Shown here: positions 1 to 5,840 of the stretch, piece after piece
Position numbering within the stretch: position 1 is the first letter of the stretch
Layout of the letters: each line of letters opens with the position of its first letter
Source of the DNA: an uncultured Collinsella sp.
GTDB taxonomy: Bacteria; Actinomycetota; Coriobacteriia; Coriobacteriales; Coriobacteriaceae
DNA: 7,783 bases
Direction: 5' to 3'
Assembly (NCBI GenBank): GCA_902495985.1
Contig: CABUZF010000045.1
Location: 1-7,783 of the forward strand
The notes under the pieces: model-generated
Seen by the model: the letters and a program-made list of their open reading frames with translations, nothing else
The model's database searches: none
Told to the model about the DNA's origin: nothing
Program-made: the position numbers and the translations under genes

Positions 1-327
1 CAGCTCGTCGATAAACGTCTTGGCAAACAGATGCATCAAGACGTTGACCTCATGCTGCGGGCGGTTCCAGTTTTCGGTAGAAAACGCATAGGCAGAAAGC
101 ACGTCGACGCCCAGACGCACGCAGGCGGTAATAATCTCGCGAAGGGAGACGATACCCGCCTTGTGGCCCTCAGTGCGCGCAAGACCACGCGACGTGGCCC
201 AACGACCATTGCCGTCCATGATGCACGAGATATGGTGCGGAATGTTATTGAGGTCAAGGTCGGAAAAACCGACGCCCGCAGGGGCGTCGGCAAAGTACTC
301 GACCAGTTTATGCTCGTCGTATTGCAC
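1..327 (-). CDS. uppS: Undecaprenyl diphosphate synthase (isoprenyl transferase), 5' part only
   Basis: Cis-prenyltransferase that adds isopentenyl units to farnesyl diphosphate to make the C55 lipid carrier used for peptidoglycan and wall polymers; it acts at the inner face of the membrane. The first 109 residues are visible and the gene runs off the left edge (family length is about 230-260). The hallmark motif MDGNGRWA is at residues 37-44, with the catalytic Asp at 38. It is followed by GHKAG at 54-58 and AFSTENWNRP at 81-90, all diagnostic. The start is a GTG one base after the frr stop. It is preceded by GGAG at 335-338, seven bases upstream and inside the frr tail. No ATG occurs before the catalytic motif, so GTG is the only sensible start. 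About 30 residues precede the conserved core. This is the third gene of the pyrH-frr-uppS unit, an order also common in Firmicutes, where cdsA often follows. Confidence 0.96.
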   Translation of the reverse strand, partial: MQYDEHKLVEYFADAPAGVGFSDLDLNNIPHHISCIMDGNGRWATSRGLARTEGHKAGIVSLREIITACVRLGVDVLSAYAFSTENWNRPQHEVNVLMHLFAKTFIDEL

Positions 328-328
328 C

Positions 329-865
329 TTAGATCTCCATGACCTCGGCTTCTTTTTCCTTCAGAAGCTCCTCGACCTTGGCAACATACTCATCGGTATG
401 CTTCTGGACCTTGGCCTGCTCGCGACGGACATCGTCCTCGGTGAGCTCCTCATCGCGCTCGAGCTTGTTGTTGAAGTCGCGACGGATGTTACGGATAGAC
501 ACCTTGGCCTGCTCGGCGTACTCGCGGCACTCCTTGACGAGCTCGCGACGGCGCTCCTCGGTGGGAGCCGGGAACGGAAGACGAACGACGGTGCCATCGG
601 AGTTGGGGGTAATACCCAGATCGGAAGCGCCGATGGCCTTGACGATAGCGTTGATGAGTGCCTTGTCCCACGGCTCGATGAGCAGCATGTGGGCTTCGGG
701 GGTCTTGACGGCGGCAACCTGCGTGACCGGCGTGGGAACACCGTAATAATCGACGGTGATGTCGGACAGAATGTTGGCATTGGCGCGGCCGGTACGGACC
801 TTGGAGAAGTTATGCTTGAGGGACTCGAGCGACTTGTCCATATGGGCGGTGATGTTCTCTGCCAT
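329..865 (-). CDS. frr: Ribosome recycling factor
   Basis: RRF works in the cytoplasm with EF-G to split the post-termination 70S ribosome so that subunits can be reused. The protein is 178 residues, against about 185 for the family. It shows the expected two-domain plan: an N-terminal helix carrying RTGRAN (24-29), a small beta domain (about 31-104, with PSRP-like segment TPEAHMLLIEPWDK at 55-68), then two long C-terminal helices rich in Lys, Arg and Glu. These helices contain the conserved RNIRRDFNN (125-133), which includes the rRNA-contacting arginines. The start is an ATG two bases after the pyrH stop. Its AGGAGG (873-878) is seven bases upstream and is encoded by the last codons of pyrH (Gln-Glu-Asp-stop). 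Its translation is therefore probably coupled to pyrH. Nothing is unusual in the protein. Confidence 0.97.
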   Translation of the reverse strand: MAENITAHMDKSLESLKHNFSKVRTGRANANILSDITVDYYGVPTPVTQVAAVKTPEAHMLLIEPWDKALINAIVKAIGASDLGITPNSDGTVVRLPFPAPTEERRRELVKECREYAEQAKVSIRNIRRDFNNKLERDEELTEDDVRREQAKVQKHTDEYVAKVEELLKEKEAEVMEI

Positions 866-867
866 GC

Positions 868-1590
868 TTAATCCTCCTGATAGACGAGCGTGCCGACGGG
901 CTCACCCGCGAGCGCGCGCTTGACAGTGTCCTCGCCATCGATGTTGAGGACCAAAATCGGCATACGGTTATCTTGGCACAGTGCCGTAGCCGTGGAATCC
1001 ATAACCTGCAGACCGCGGACGAGCACCTCATGGTAGGTGATCTTGTCAAAGCGGACGGCATCGGCGCACTTGACGGGATCCTTGTCATAGATGCCGTCGA
1101 CCTTGGTGGCCTTGATCAGAATCTCGGCGCCGATCTCGCACGCACGAAGAGCCGCGGCGGTGTCGGTCGTAAAGTACGGATTGCCCGACCCGGCGGCAAA
1201 AATTACGACGCTGCCCTTGGAAAGGTGGTTGATGGCGCGACGGCGAATATAGGGCTCGCAGATCTCGTTCATCTGGATAGCGCTCATCACGCGGCAGGGA
1301 ACATCGTTGTGCTCGAAGGCATCCTGCAGGGCGAGCGCGTTCATAACGGTTGCCAGCATGCCCATGTAGTCGGCCTGAGCACGCTCCATGCCACCGGCAG
1401 CGCCGGCCATGCCGCGGAAAATATTGCCGCCGCCGACAACGACGCCGACCTCATGGCCAACGGCGAGCAGCTCCTTGACCTGCTTGGCAAGATAGTCGGT
1501 AACCTTGGGGTCGATGCCATATTGGCCGTCGCCCATCAGTGCTTCGCCGGAAAGCTTCAAAAGCACGCGTTTATATCGGATGTCGGACAA
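868..1590 (-). CDS. pyrH: UMP kinase (uridylate kinase), TTG start
   Basis: Phosphorylates UMP to UDP with ATP, an essential step of pyrimidine nucleotide supply; bacterial PyrH is a cytoplasmic hexamer of the amino-acid-kinase fold. The protein is 240 residues, a normal length. Visible motifs: KLSGEAL (12-18, phosphate-binding lysine region), VVGGGNIFRG (51-60, glycine-rich nucleotide loop), the UMP-binding Asp in ADYMGMLATVMN (73-84), GSGNPYFTTDTAAALRA (134-150) and KVDGIYDKDP (163-172). The start is TTG. An in-frame TAA lies only five codons upstream and the next in-frame ATG is at residue 18, inside the KLSGEAL region, so TTG is forced. AAAGGAGG (1597-1604) lies six bases before it. The gene follows a terminator and has its own candidate promoter, and it leads frr and uppS. 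Confidence 0.97.
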   Translation of the reverse strand: MSDIRYKRVLLKLSGEALMGDGQYGIDPKVTDYLAKQVKELLAVGHEVGVVVGGGNIFRGMAGAAGGMERAQADYMGMLATVMNALALQDAFEHNDVPCRVMSAIQMNEICEPYIRRRAINHLSKGSVVIFAAGSGNPYFTTDTAAALRACEIGAEILIKATKVDGIYDKDPVKCADAVRFDKITYHEVLVRGLQVMDSTATALCQDNRMPILVLNIDGEDTVKRALAGEPVGTLVYQED

Positions 1591-1596
1591 AGCGAT

Positions 1597-1604
1597 CCTC
1601 CTTT
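1597..1604 (-). promoter_or_regulatory. Ribosome binding site that fixes the pyrH TTG start
   Basis: On the minus strand AAAGGAGG ends six bases before a TTG. An in-frame TAA (1603-1605) overlaps this site. No ATG or GTG lies between it and the TTG, which settles the start codon of pyrH. Confidence 0.85.
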
Positions 1605-1620
1605 AGATTGAACTCTCAAC

Positions 1621-1629
1621 ATTCTATCA
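1621..1629 (-). promoter_or_regulatory. Candidate extended -10 promoter of the pyrH-frr-uppS unit
   Basis: The minus strand reads TG-A-TAGAAT, which matches the extended -10 consensus TGnTATAAT at all but one base. The -35 position at 17-bp spacing (1644-1649) reads ATGGCT, only three of six matches, as is usual for extended -10 promoters. A start near 1614 would leave a leader of about 25 nt before the pyrH TTG. Its place just after the tsf terminator supports it. No expression data are available. Confidence 0.55.
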
Positions 1630-1631
1630 AA

Positions 1632-1647
1632 GGCTCTAAGAAGAGCC
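1632..1647 (-). repeat. Perfect 6-bp inverted repeat between tsf terminator and pyrH -10
   Basis: GGCTCT and AGAGCC are separated by four bases. Relative to the proposed pyrH -10 it covers about -33 to -18. It could be an operator, or a second hairpin after the main tsf terminator; on the minus strand only TTTGAT follows it, so it is a poor terminator by itself. Confidence 0.4.
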
Positions 1648-1650
1648 ATG

Positions 1651-1685
1651 AAAAAGCAGGCTGTGAGTAAAACCCACAGCCTGCT
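1651..1685 (-). terminator. Intrinsic terminator after tsf
   Basis: AGCAGGCTGTG (1675-1685 on the minus strand) pairs perfectly over 11 bp with CACAGCCTGCT, with a 9-base loop. It is followed directly by a run of five T on the minus strand (1651-1655). It lies 23 bases beyond the tsf stop and points the right way to end the rpsB-tsf transcript. On the plus strand no T run follows the hairpin, so it acts for one strand. Confidence 0.9.
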
Positions 1686-1708
1686 CATTACCAGCTACAA
1701 GAGCTTAT

Positions 1709-2578
1709 TTACTCGCCACGGACCAGACGGTCAAAGGCAACGACGGTAATGGTGTCGCCGAGCTCCTTGGAGACCTGCTCTGCGTACTTCTTGATGGTGA
1801 GGGAGCTGTCCTTGATGAACTCCTGCTCGGTGAGCACGGACTGCTTGTAGAACTTCTCCAGACGGCCAACAGCCATCTTCTCCTGGATAGCCTCGGGCTT
1901 GCCGGACTCGGCAGCCTGAGCCATGTAGATCTGCTTCTCGTGCTCGACGGTCTCGGCCGGAACCTGATCGCGGGTAGCGCAGATCGGGGCGACAGCGGCA
2001 ACCTGAAGGGCAACGTCGTGAGCGAAGGTCTTGAAGGAGTCGGCCTGAGCGGTCTCGGCCTTCTCGAAGGCGAACTCGACGAGGACGCCGATCTTACCAC
2101 CCATGTGGATGTAAGAAGCGAGAGCGCCATTCTCGGCCTTGCGGGCGGCGAAACGAGAGATCTTCATGTTCTCGCCCATGATGTGAATCATCTCGGTGAG
2201 CTCGGAGGAAACGGTCTCCTCGCCCATCGGCTTCTCGAGCAGAGCGTCGACGTCAGCAGGCTCGGTGGTAGCGACAACCTCAGCGACCTTGGAAGCAAAG
2301 CCGGTGAACTTGGCGTTAGAGCCAACGAAGTCGGTCTCGCAGGAGAGCTCGAGCAGAGCGCCGGTCTTGCCATCCTCGGAGACGAACGCGGCGACAGCGC
2401 CCTCGTTGGTCTCACGGCCAGCCTTCTTGGCAGCCTTGGCAAGGCCGTTCTTACGCAGAACGTCGACAGCGGCGTCCATGTCGCCGTCAGCCTCGACGAG
2501 AGCCTTCTTGCACTCCATCATCGGGGAGTCGGTCATCTCGCGGAGCTGCTTGACCATAGCGGCGGTAATCTGGGCCAT
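1709..2578 (-). CDS. tsf: Translation elongation factor Ts
   Basis: Guanine-nucleotide exchange factor that releases GDP from EF-Tu during translation elongation. The protein is 289 residues, close to the usual 280-300. The N-terminal UBA-like helix bundle (1-50, with MTDSPMMECKKAL at 15-27) leads into the core. The signature TDFVGSN (82-88), which inserts into the EF-Tu nucleotide site region, is intact. Two core repeats follow, then the C-terminal segment with FIKDSS near 253. I start at the ATG at 2578 because it begins the conserved MAQITAAMVKQLRE sequence and has AAAGGAA seven bases upstream. A TTG five codons further upstream would place the ribosome binding site inside the gene. It follows rpsB after a 45-base gap that has no terminator I can see, and is closed by the hairpin at 1651-1685. 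Confidence 0.97.
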   Translation of the reverse strand: MAQITAAMVKQLREMTDSPMMECKKALVEADGDMDAAVDVLRKNGLAKAAKKAGRETNEGAVAAFVSEDGKTGALLELSCETDFVGSNAKFTGFASKVAEVVATTEPADVDALLEKPMGEETVSSELTEMIHIMGENMKISRFAARKAENGALASYIHMGGKIGVLVEFAFEKAETAQADSFKTFAHDVALQVAAVAPICATRDQVPAETVEHEKQIYMAQAAESGKPEAIQEKMAVGRLEKFYKQSVLTEQEFIKDSSLTIKKYAEQVSKELGDTITVVAFDRLVRGE

Positions 2579-2623
2579 TGTGGTTCCTTTCAAAGAGATG
2601 AAAAAGAATTAACTAAGACTGAT

Positions 2624-3352
2624 TTACTCGGCCTTGGGCTCAGCGGCCATCTCGGCCTCGGAGACCTGCTCCTTACCAGAGCCAGCGAGGCAGGCGTCAG
2701 CCATGAGCTCGCACATAAGGGTGACAGCGGAGATAGCGTCATCGTTGCAGGGGATGCCGTACTCGACCTCGTCGGGATCGGAGTTGGTGTCGATCAGGGC
2801 GACGACGGGGATGTTCAGGCGCTGAGCCTCCTTGATGGCGTTCTCCTCGCGCTTGGTGTCGATGACGAAGAGAGCCTGGGGCAGACCCTTCATGTCGCGG
2901 GCGCCACCGAGGTTGGTCTGGAGCTTGGTGAGCTCCTTGCCGAGCACAGCCTGCTCCTTCTTGGGGAGCACTGCCATGCGGCCGTCCTCGACCATGGCCT
3001 CGAGCTCCTCCATGCGGTTGATGCGGGAGCGGATGGTAACGAAGTTGGTCAGCATACCGCCGAGCCAACGCTGGTTGATGTAAGGCATGTTGGCGCGCTC
3101 AGCAGCGTTCTTGACGGCCTCCTGAGCCTGCTTCTTGGTGCCGACGAACAGCACGTTGCCACCCTTGGCGACGTTCTTAACGAAGGTGTAGGCCTGGTCG
3201 GCGTCGAGGATGGTCTGCTTGAGGTCGAGGATGTAAATGCCGTTGCGCTCACCGAAGATGAACGGCTTCATCTTGGGGTTCCAGCGACGGGTCTGGTGAC
3301 CGAAGTGGCAGCCGGCCTCGAGCAGGGTGCGGATATTAATCTTGGTAGCCAT
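2624..3352 (-). CDS. rpsB: 30S ribosomal protein uS2
   Basis: Structural protein of the small ribosomal subunit, located at the head-body junction near bS1 and the mRNA exit. It is 242 residues, a normal length. The uS2 signatures are intact: GCHFGHQTRRWNPKM (14-28), the IYILDLKQT strand (39-47), RWLGGMLTNF (95-104), VIDTKREENAIKEA (163-176) and PVVALIDTNSDP (182-193). The coiled-coil insertion of the family (about 108-150) is present, and the protein ends in an acidic, alanine-rich tail after residue 225. The ATG has AGGAGG six bases upstream (3359-3364). It is the first gene of the rpsB-tsf unit, behind a strong promoter and a leader of about 135 nt. In Escherichia coli uS2 represses its own operon through the leader; whether that holds here is unknown. 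Confidence 0.98.
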   Translation of the reverse strand: MATKINIRTLLEAGCHFGHQTRRWNPKMKPFIFGERNGIYILDLKQTILDADQAYTFVKNVAKGGNVLFVGTKKQAQEAVKNAAERANMPYINQRWLGGMLTNFVTIRSRINRMEELEAMVEDGRMAVLPKKEQAVLGKELTKLQTNLGGARDMKGLPQALFVIDTKREENAIKEAQRLNIPVVALIDTNSDPDEVEYGIPCNDDAISAVTLMCELMADACLAGSGKEQVSEAEMAAEPKAE

Positions 3353-3487
3353 GTTAAACCTCCTGTGGTTTGCCTCCGCGCGGGGTCATCCTCCAAAACC
3401 AACCCAGACATGTGCTACCAAAGCCCGGGCACCACGGTATGAAGTAGCCGCGCGTGCGTGATAAAAACATGTTGCCGTGAAGCAACC
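3353..3487 (-). promoter_or_regulatory. Untranslated leader of rpsB, possible translational control
   Basis: The predicted transcript has about 135 bases before the rpsB ATG. Visible elements in transcript order: a small hairpin GTTGC/GCAAC followed by ATG and five U; GCTAC and GTAGC arms flanking a GCCCGGGC palindrome; then three GGAGG copies (3390-3394, 3373-3377, 3359-3363), the last being the true ribosome binding site. AAACC (3367-3371) can pair either upstream with TGGTTT (3396-3401) or downstream with GGTTT (3356-3360). The second pairing would hide part of the ribosome binding site. These stems are short and no known riboswitch or uS2 leader motif is recognised, so control by the leader is a guess. 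Confidence 0.35.
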
Positions 3488-3493
3488 CGATGA

Positions 3494-3522
3494 ATGATAG
3501 CAGGAATGCATCTTCCTGCCAA
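3494..3522 (-). promoter_or_regulatory. Promoter of the rpsB-tsf operon
   Basis: On the minus strand a -35 of TTGGCA (3517-3522, five of six) is followed by a 17-bp spacer and a -10 of TATCAT (3494-3499, five of six). The -10 is preceded by TGC, which makes it also an extended -10. Transcription should begin around the GGG at 3486-3488. This is the best sigma70-type promoter in the window and stands in the only long gap in front of a highly expressed operon. Confidence 0.8.
3500..3519. repeat. Perfect inverted repeat inside the rpsB promoter
   Basis: GCAGGAA and TTCCTGC are separated by six bases, and the whole 20-bp element fills the -35/-10 spacer and takes in three bases of the -35. A dimeric regulator bound here would block RNA polymerase. 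The element lies upstream of the predicted transcript, so it is not an RNA hairpin of the rpsB mRNA. No regulator family is recognised from the half-site. Confidence 0.55.
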
Positions 3523-3571
3523 CCCGCAATCAAAACCACACACCTGAGTGCAGCGCGGAACGTCCCAGCAA

Positions 3572-4492
3572 CTATTCGCCGCGGGGATGGGCTTGAGCCA
3601 CGGCCCGCTTAAGCCGATCGGGCGTGAGATGCGTGTAGATCTGCGTCGTGGACAGACTCGCATGACCCAGCAGCTCTTGAACCGAGCGCAGGTCCGCACC
3701 GCCCTCAAGCAAGTCGGTCGCAAAAGTATGGCGCATCGCATGCGGGGCGATGTCGGCCGGAATGCCGGCGAGCGTCGCCAGCGTATGGAACCGCCGCCGG
3801 AGCATGGCGGCGCTCATGCGATTGCCGCGCGCCGATATAAGCAGCGGATGCGGCCCGGTAGCGGGGTCACGACGCTTTGCCTGAGCGAGCAATTCCGGCC
3901 TCCCCTCCTCAATATAGAGACGCGTCGCCTCGAGCGCACGACGATACAGAGGGACGATACGTTCTTTGCTCCCCTTGCCCCAAAGGCGCAGCGTGCGTTC
4001 GGACCAAGCGATGGACTCCACATTGAGTGCTGCGAGCTCAGAGATACGAGCACCCGAGGCATAGAGCAGCTCGAGCATCGCCGCATCGCGCAGTCCCGCG
4101 GGCGTCGAGGTATCAGGCGTCTTGAGCAGCGCCTCGACCTGCTGGGTCGTAAGGACGCCCGGCAGGTCGCGCGGCAGCTTGGGCGATGCGATTGCCGAGA
4201 CCGCATCACCCTCGACAATCCCCTCGGCAGTCATCCACCGATAGAGCGAGCGAATGGCAGACAGATGCGCCGCAAGCGTTCGGGGAGCCACCTGTTCACG
4301 CGAAAGCTCGGCAAGATAGCGACGAATGGTGCGCACGTCGGCAGCGAAAGCATCGATATCCTCGCGCTCGCACCAGGAAGCAAAGCGCTCCAGCCTCGAG
4401 CCATAGGCCGTCACCGTGTTGGGAGAAAGTCCCTCGACACGTGCGATATAGGCGATAAACGAGTCGACGGCATCGTACAGGTCAAAGGCTAT
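3572..4492 (-). CDS. xerC: Xer-family tyrosine recombinase (XerC/XerD type), non-canonical start
   Basis: Site-specific recombinase that resolves chromosome dimers at dif sites by Holliday-junction formation. Read from an AUA at 4490-4492 the protein is 306 residues, a normal Xer length. The N-terminal core-binding domain (about 1-100) includes the helix FIAYIARVEGLSPNTVTAYG near 11-30. The catalytic domain has all six active-site residues with the spacing of Escherichia coli XerD: Arg149 in ASGARISEL, Lys173 in GKGSKER, His251 and Arg254 in HAMRH, His277 in LLGHAS and nucleophile Tyr286 in QIYTH. No ATG, GTG or TTG exists upstream of a GTG at 4412-4414, and starting there would remove about 26 residues including the first helix. 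The AUA overlaps the trmFO stop as ATAG and has GGAGG nine bases before it. The place after trmFO matches xerC (codV) of Firmicutes, but XerC and XerD cannot be separated by eye. Function is near certain; the start is not. Confidence 0.9.
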   Translation of the reverse strand: MAFDLYDAVDSFIAYIARVEGLSPNTVTAYGSRLERFASWCEREDIDAFAADVRTIRRYLAELSREQVAPRTLAAHLSAIRSLYRWMTAEGIVEGDAVSAIASPKLPRDLPGVLTTQQVEALLKTPDTSTPAGLRDAAMLELLYASGARISELAALNVESIAWSERTLRLWGKGSKERIVPLYRRALEATRLYIEEGRPELLAQAKRRDPATGPHPLLISARGNRMSAAMLRRRFHTLATLAGIPADIAPHAMRHTFATDLLEGGADLRSVQELLGHASLSTTQIYTHLTPDRLKRAVAQAHPRGE

Positions 4493-5826
4493 GACCGGTC
4501 GCCTCCAAACAGATCGGGGCGAGTGGCCAGATAGGCATCAAGGGCCTCAAGCGCACGGTCCGCATAGGCCTGGTAGCGGTCGCGCTTGCTGCGACGCTTA
4601 CCGTCCTCGAGCGGCGGCACCAGGCCAAAGTTGACATGCATGGGCTGGTAGCCCACGGTGGCAGGATCGGTCGCATAGCCCACGAGCGCGCCCAGGGCGC
4701 CCACGCGCGGCAGCTCGACGCCCGCGACACCGATAGCCTCGGCATAGGTGTTGAGCGCCGCGAGCAGACCGGTCGCCACGGCTTCCATGTACCCCTCGGT
4801 GCCGGTGATCTGACCGGCCAGGCGCACGCCGGTACCGGGCACGGCAAAGGTGCCATCGAGGACGTGCGGGGCGTCGACAAAGGTATTACGGTGCATGACA
4901 CCGTAGCGGAAGAACTCAGCGTTCTCCAGGCCCGGCACCATATGGAAGACGCGCTTCTGCTCGCCAAAGGTCAGGTTGGTCTGGAAGCCCACCAGATTAT
5001 AAGCGGTCTTCTCCTTGTTCTCGGCACGCAGCTGAATCGCCGCCCAGGGGCGACGTCCGGTACGCGGGTCGGTGAGGCCGACGGGCTTCATGGCGCCAAA
5101 GCGAATGGCGTCCTTGCCGGTGCGTGCAACCTCCTCGGCAGGCTGGCAGGCCTGGAACAGATCGCCGCCCTCAAAATCCTTGAGCACCACGCGGTCGGCC
5201 GTGGTAAGCGCCTCGATAAAGGCCTCGTACTCCTCCTTGTTGAGCGGAGCGTTGAGATAGTCGCCACTCCCCTGCTCCTCGTAGCGCGACTGCGAGAACA
5301 GCACGTCCATATCGAGCGTGGAGGCATCGACGATCGGCGCCGCGGCATCGAAGAACGCAAGGGCGTCGCCACCGACGAGCTTCATGACCTCTTCGCTCAG
5401 TGCCGGCGAGCACAAGGGGCCGGCGGCAATGACCACGTGACCCTCGGGAATCTGCGTGACCTCGCCGTGAATGATCTCGATATTGGGACGGGCGGCAACC
5501 TCGGCCTCGACAAGCTCGGAAAACTTGACGCGGTCGACCGCCAAGGCACCACCGGCGGGAACAGCGGCGCGATGGGCGCAATCGAGCAGGACTGAACCCA
5601 TGCGCTGGAGCTCGGCTTTTAGTAGGCCAGCAGCGGAATCTGGACGGGTCGACTTAAACGAATTGGAGCAGACGAGCTCTGCCAGGTGATCAGTATGGTG
5701 AGCCGGGGAGCTCACCTGGGGGCGCATCTCGCACAGCTTTACGGCAAACCCGCGGTCTGCCAGCTGGATCGCGCATTCCGAACCCGCCAGACCGCCACCG
5801 ATAACCGTCACCTGATCGAACTGCAT
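4489..5826 (-). CDS. trmFO: Methylenetetrahydrofolate-tRNA-(uracil-5-)-methyltransferase
   Basis: Flavoprotein that methylates U54 of the tRNA T-loop using 5,10-methylenetetrahydrofolate and FADH2; it replaces the SAM-dependent TrmA in organisms that have it. The protein is 445 residues, close to the usual 435-450. The N-terminal FAD-binding motif VIGGGLAGSE is at 8-17. The family signature AELVCSNSFKS (49-59) carries Cys53, and FQACQPAEEVA carries Cys227; both correspond to the two functional cysteines of Bacillus subtilis TrmFO (Cys53 and Cys226). FGAMKPVGLTDP (about 246-257) and the C-terminal GxITGTEGYMEA segment are also typical. I use the ATG at 5826 rather than a TTG two codons upstream, because AAAGG is nine bases before the ATG but only three before the TTG. 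It follows dprA by 14 bases and its TAG overlaps the apparent xerC start. In B. subtilis topA lies between dprA and trmFO; here it does not. Confidence 0.96.
   Translation of the reverse strand: MQFDQVTVIGGGLAGSECAIQLADRGFAVKLCEMRPQVSSPAHHTDHLAELVCSNSFKSTRPDSAAGLLKAELQRMGSVLLDCAHRAAVPAGGALAVDRVKFSELVEAEVAARPNIEIIHGEVTQIPEGHVVIAAGPLCSPALSEEVMKLVGGDALAFFDAAAPIVDASTLDMDVLFSQSRYEEQGSGDYLNAPLNKEEYEAFIEALTTADRVVLKDFEGGDLFQACQPAEEVARTGKDAIRFGAMKPVGLTDPRTGRRPWAAIQLRAENKEKTAYNLVGFQTNLTFGEQKRVFHMVPGLENAEFFRYGVMHRNTFVDAPHVLDGTFAVPGTGVRLAGQITGTEGYMEAVATGLLAALNTYAEAIGVAGVELPRVGALGALVGYATDPATVGYQPMHVNFGLVPPLEDGKRRSKRDRYQAYADRALEALDAYLATRPDLFGGDRS
4502..4506 (-). promoter_or_regulatory. Ribosome binding site at the trmFO-xerC junction
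   Basis: GGAGG on the minus strand lies in the last codons of trmFO, nine bases before the AUA at 4490-4492. It is 87 bases away from the first canonical start of the frame (GTG at 4414). It therefore favours initiation at the junction, or re-initiation by ribosomes that end trmFO. Confidence 0.5.
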
Positions 5827-5840
5827 CTGCAAACACCTTT

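Noticed and set aside
2579..2623. Attenuator between rpsB and tsf
   Set aside because: The gap contains a T-rich stretch on the minus strand, but I found no stem before it.
1940..3442. A 500-codon open frame on the plus strand opposite tsf and rpsB
   Set aside because: It lies antisense to two certain, highly conserved genes. Its translation is a low-complexity mix of Leu, Gly, Val and Asp, as expected from the reverse of a GC-rich gene. It has no recognisable domain and would cross the terminator-free gap between the genes.
3354..3539. A 61-codon frame upstream of rpsB as a leader peptide
   Set aside because: It starts upstream of the predicted -10 and -35, so it would not be in the transcript. 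It has no known domain, and it ends two bases before the rpsB start only by chance.
3541..3571. Terminator after xerC
   Set aside because: Only a 3-bp CAC/GTG stem with a short GTTTTG stretch could be found. This is too weak to call, so read-through from xerC into rpsB remains possible.
3548..4534. A 328-codon open frame on the plus strand opposite xerC
   Set aside because: It is antisense to a recombinase with all catalytic residues intact. The translation is rich in Arg and Gly without a domain, which is a composition artefact.
4636..5595. A 319-codon open frame on the plus strand opposite trmFO
   Set aside because: It is the reverse of a fully conserved trmFO, and no motif or convincing ribosome binding site supports it.
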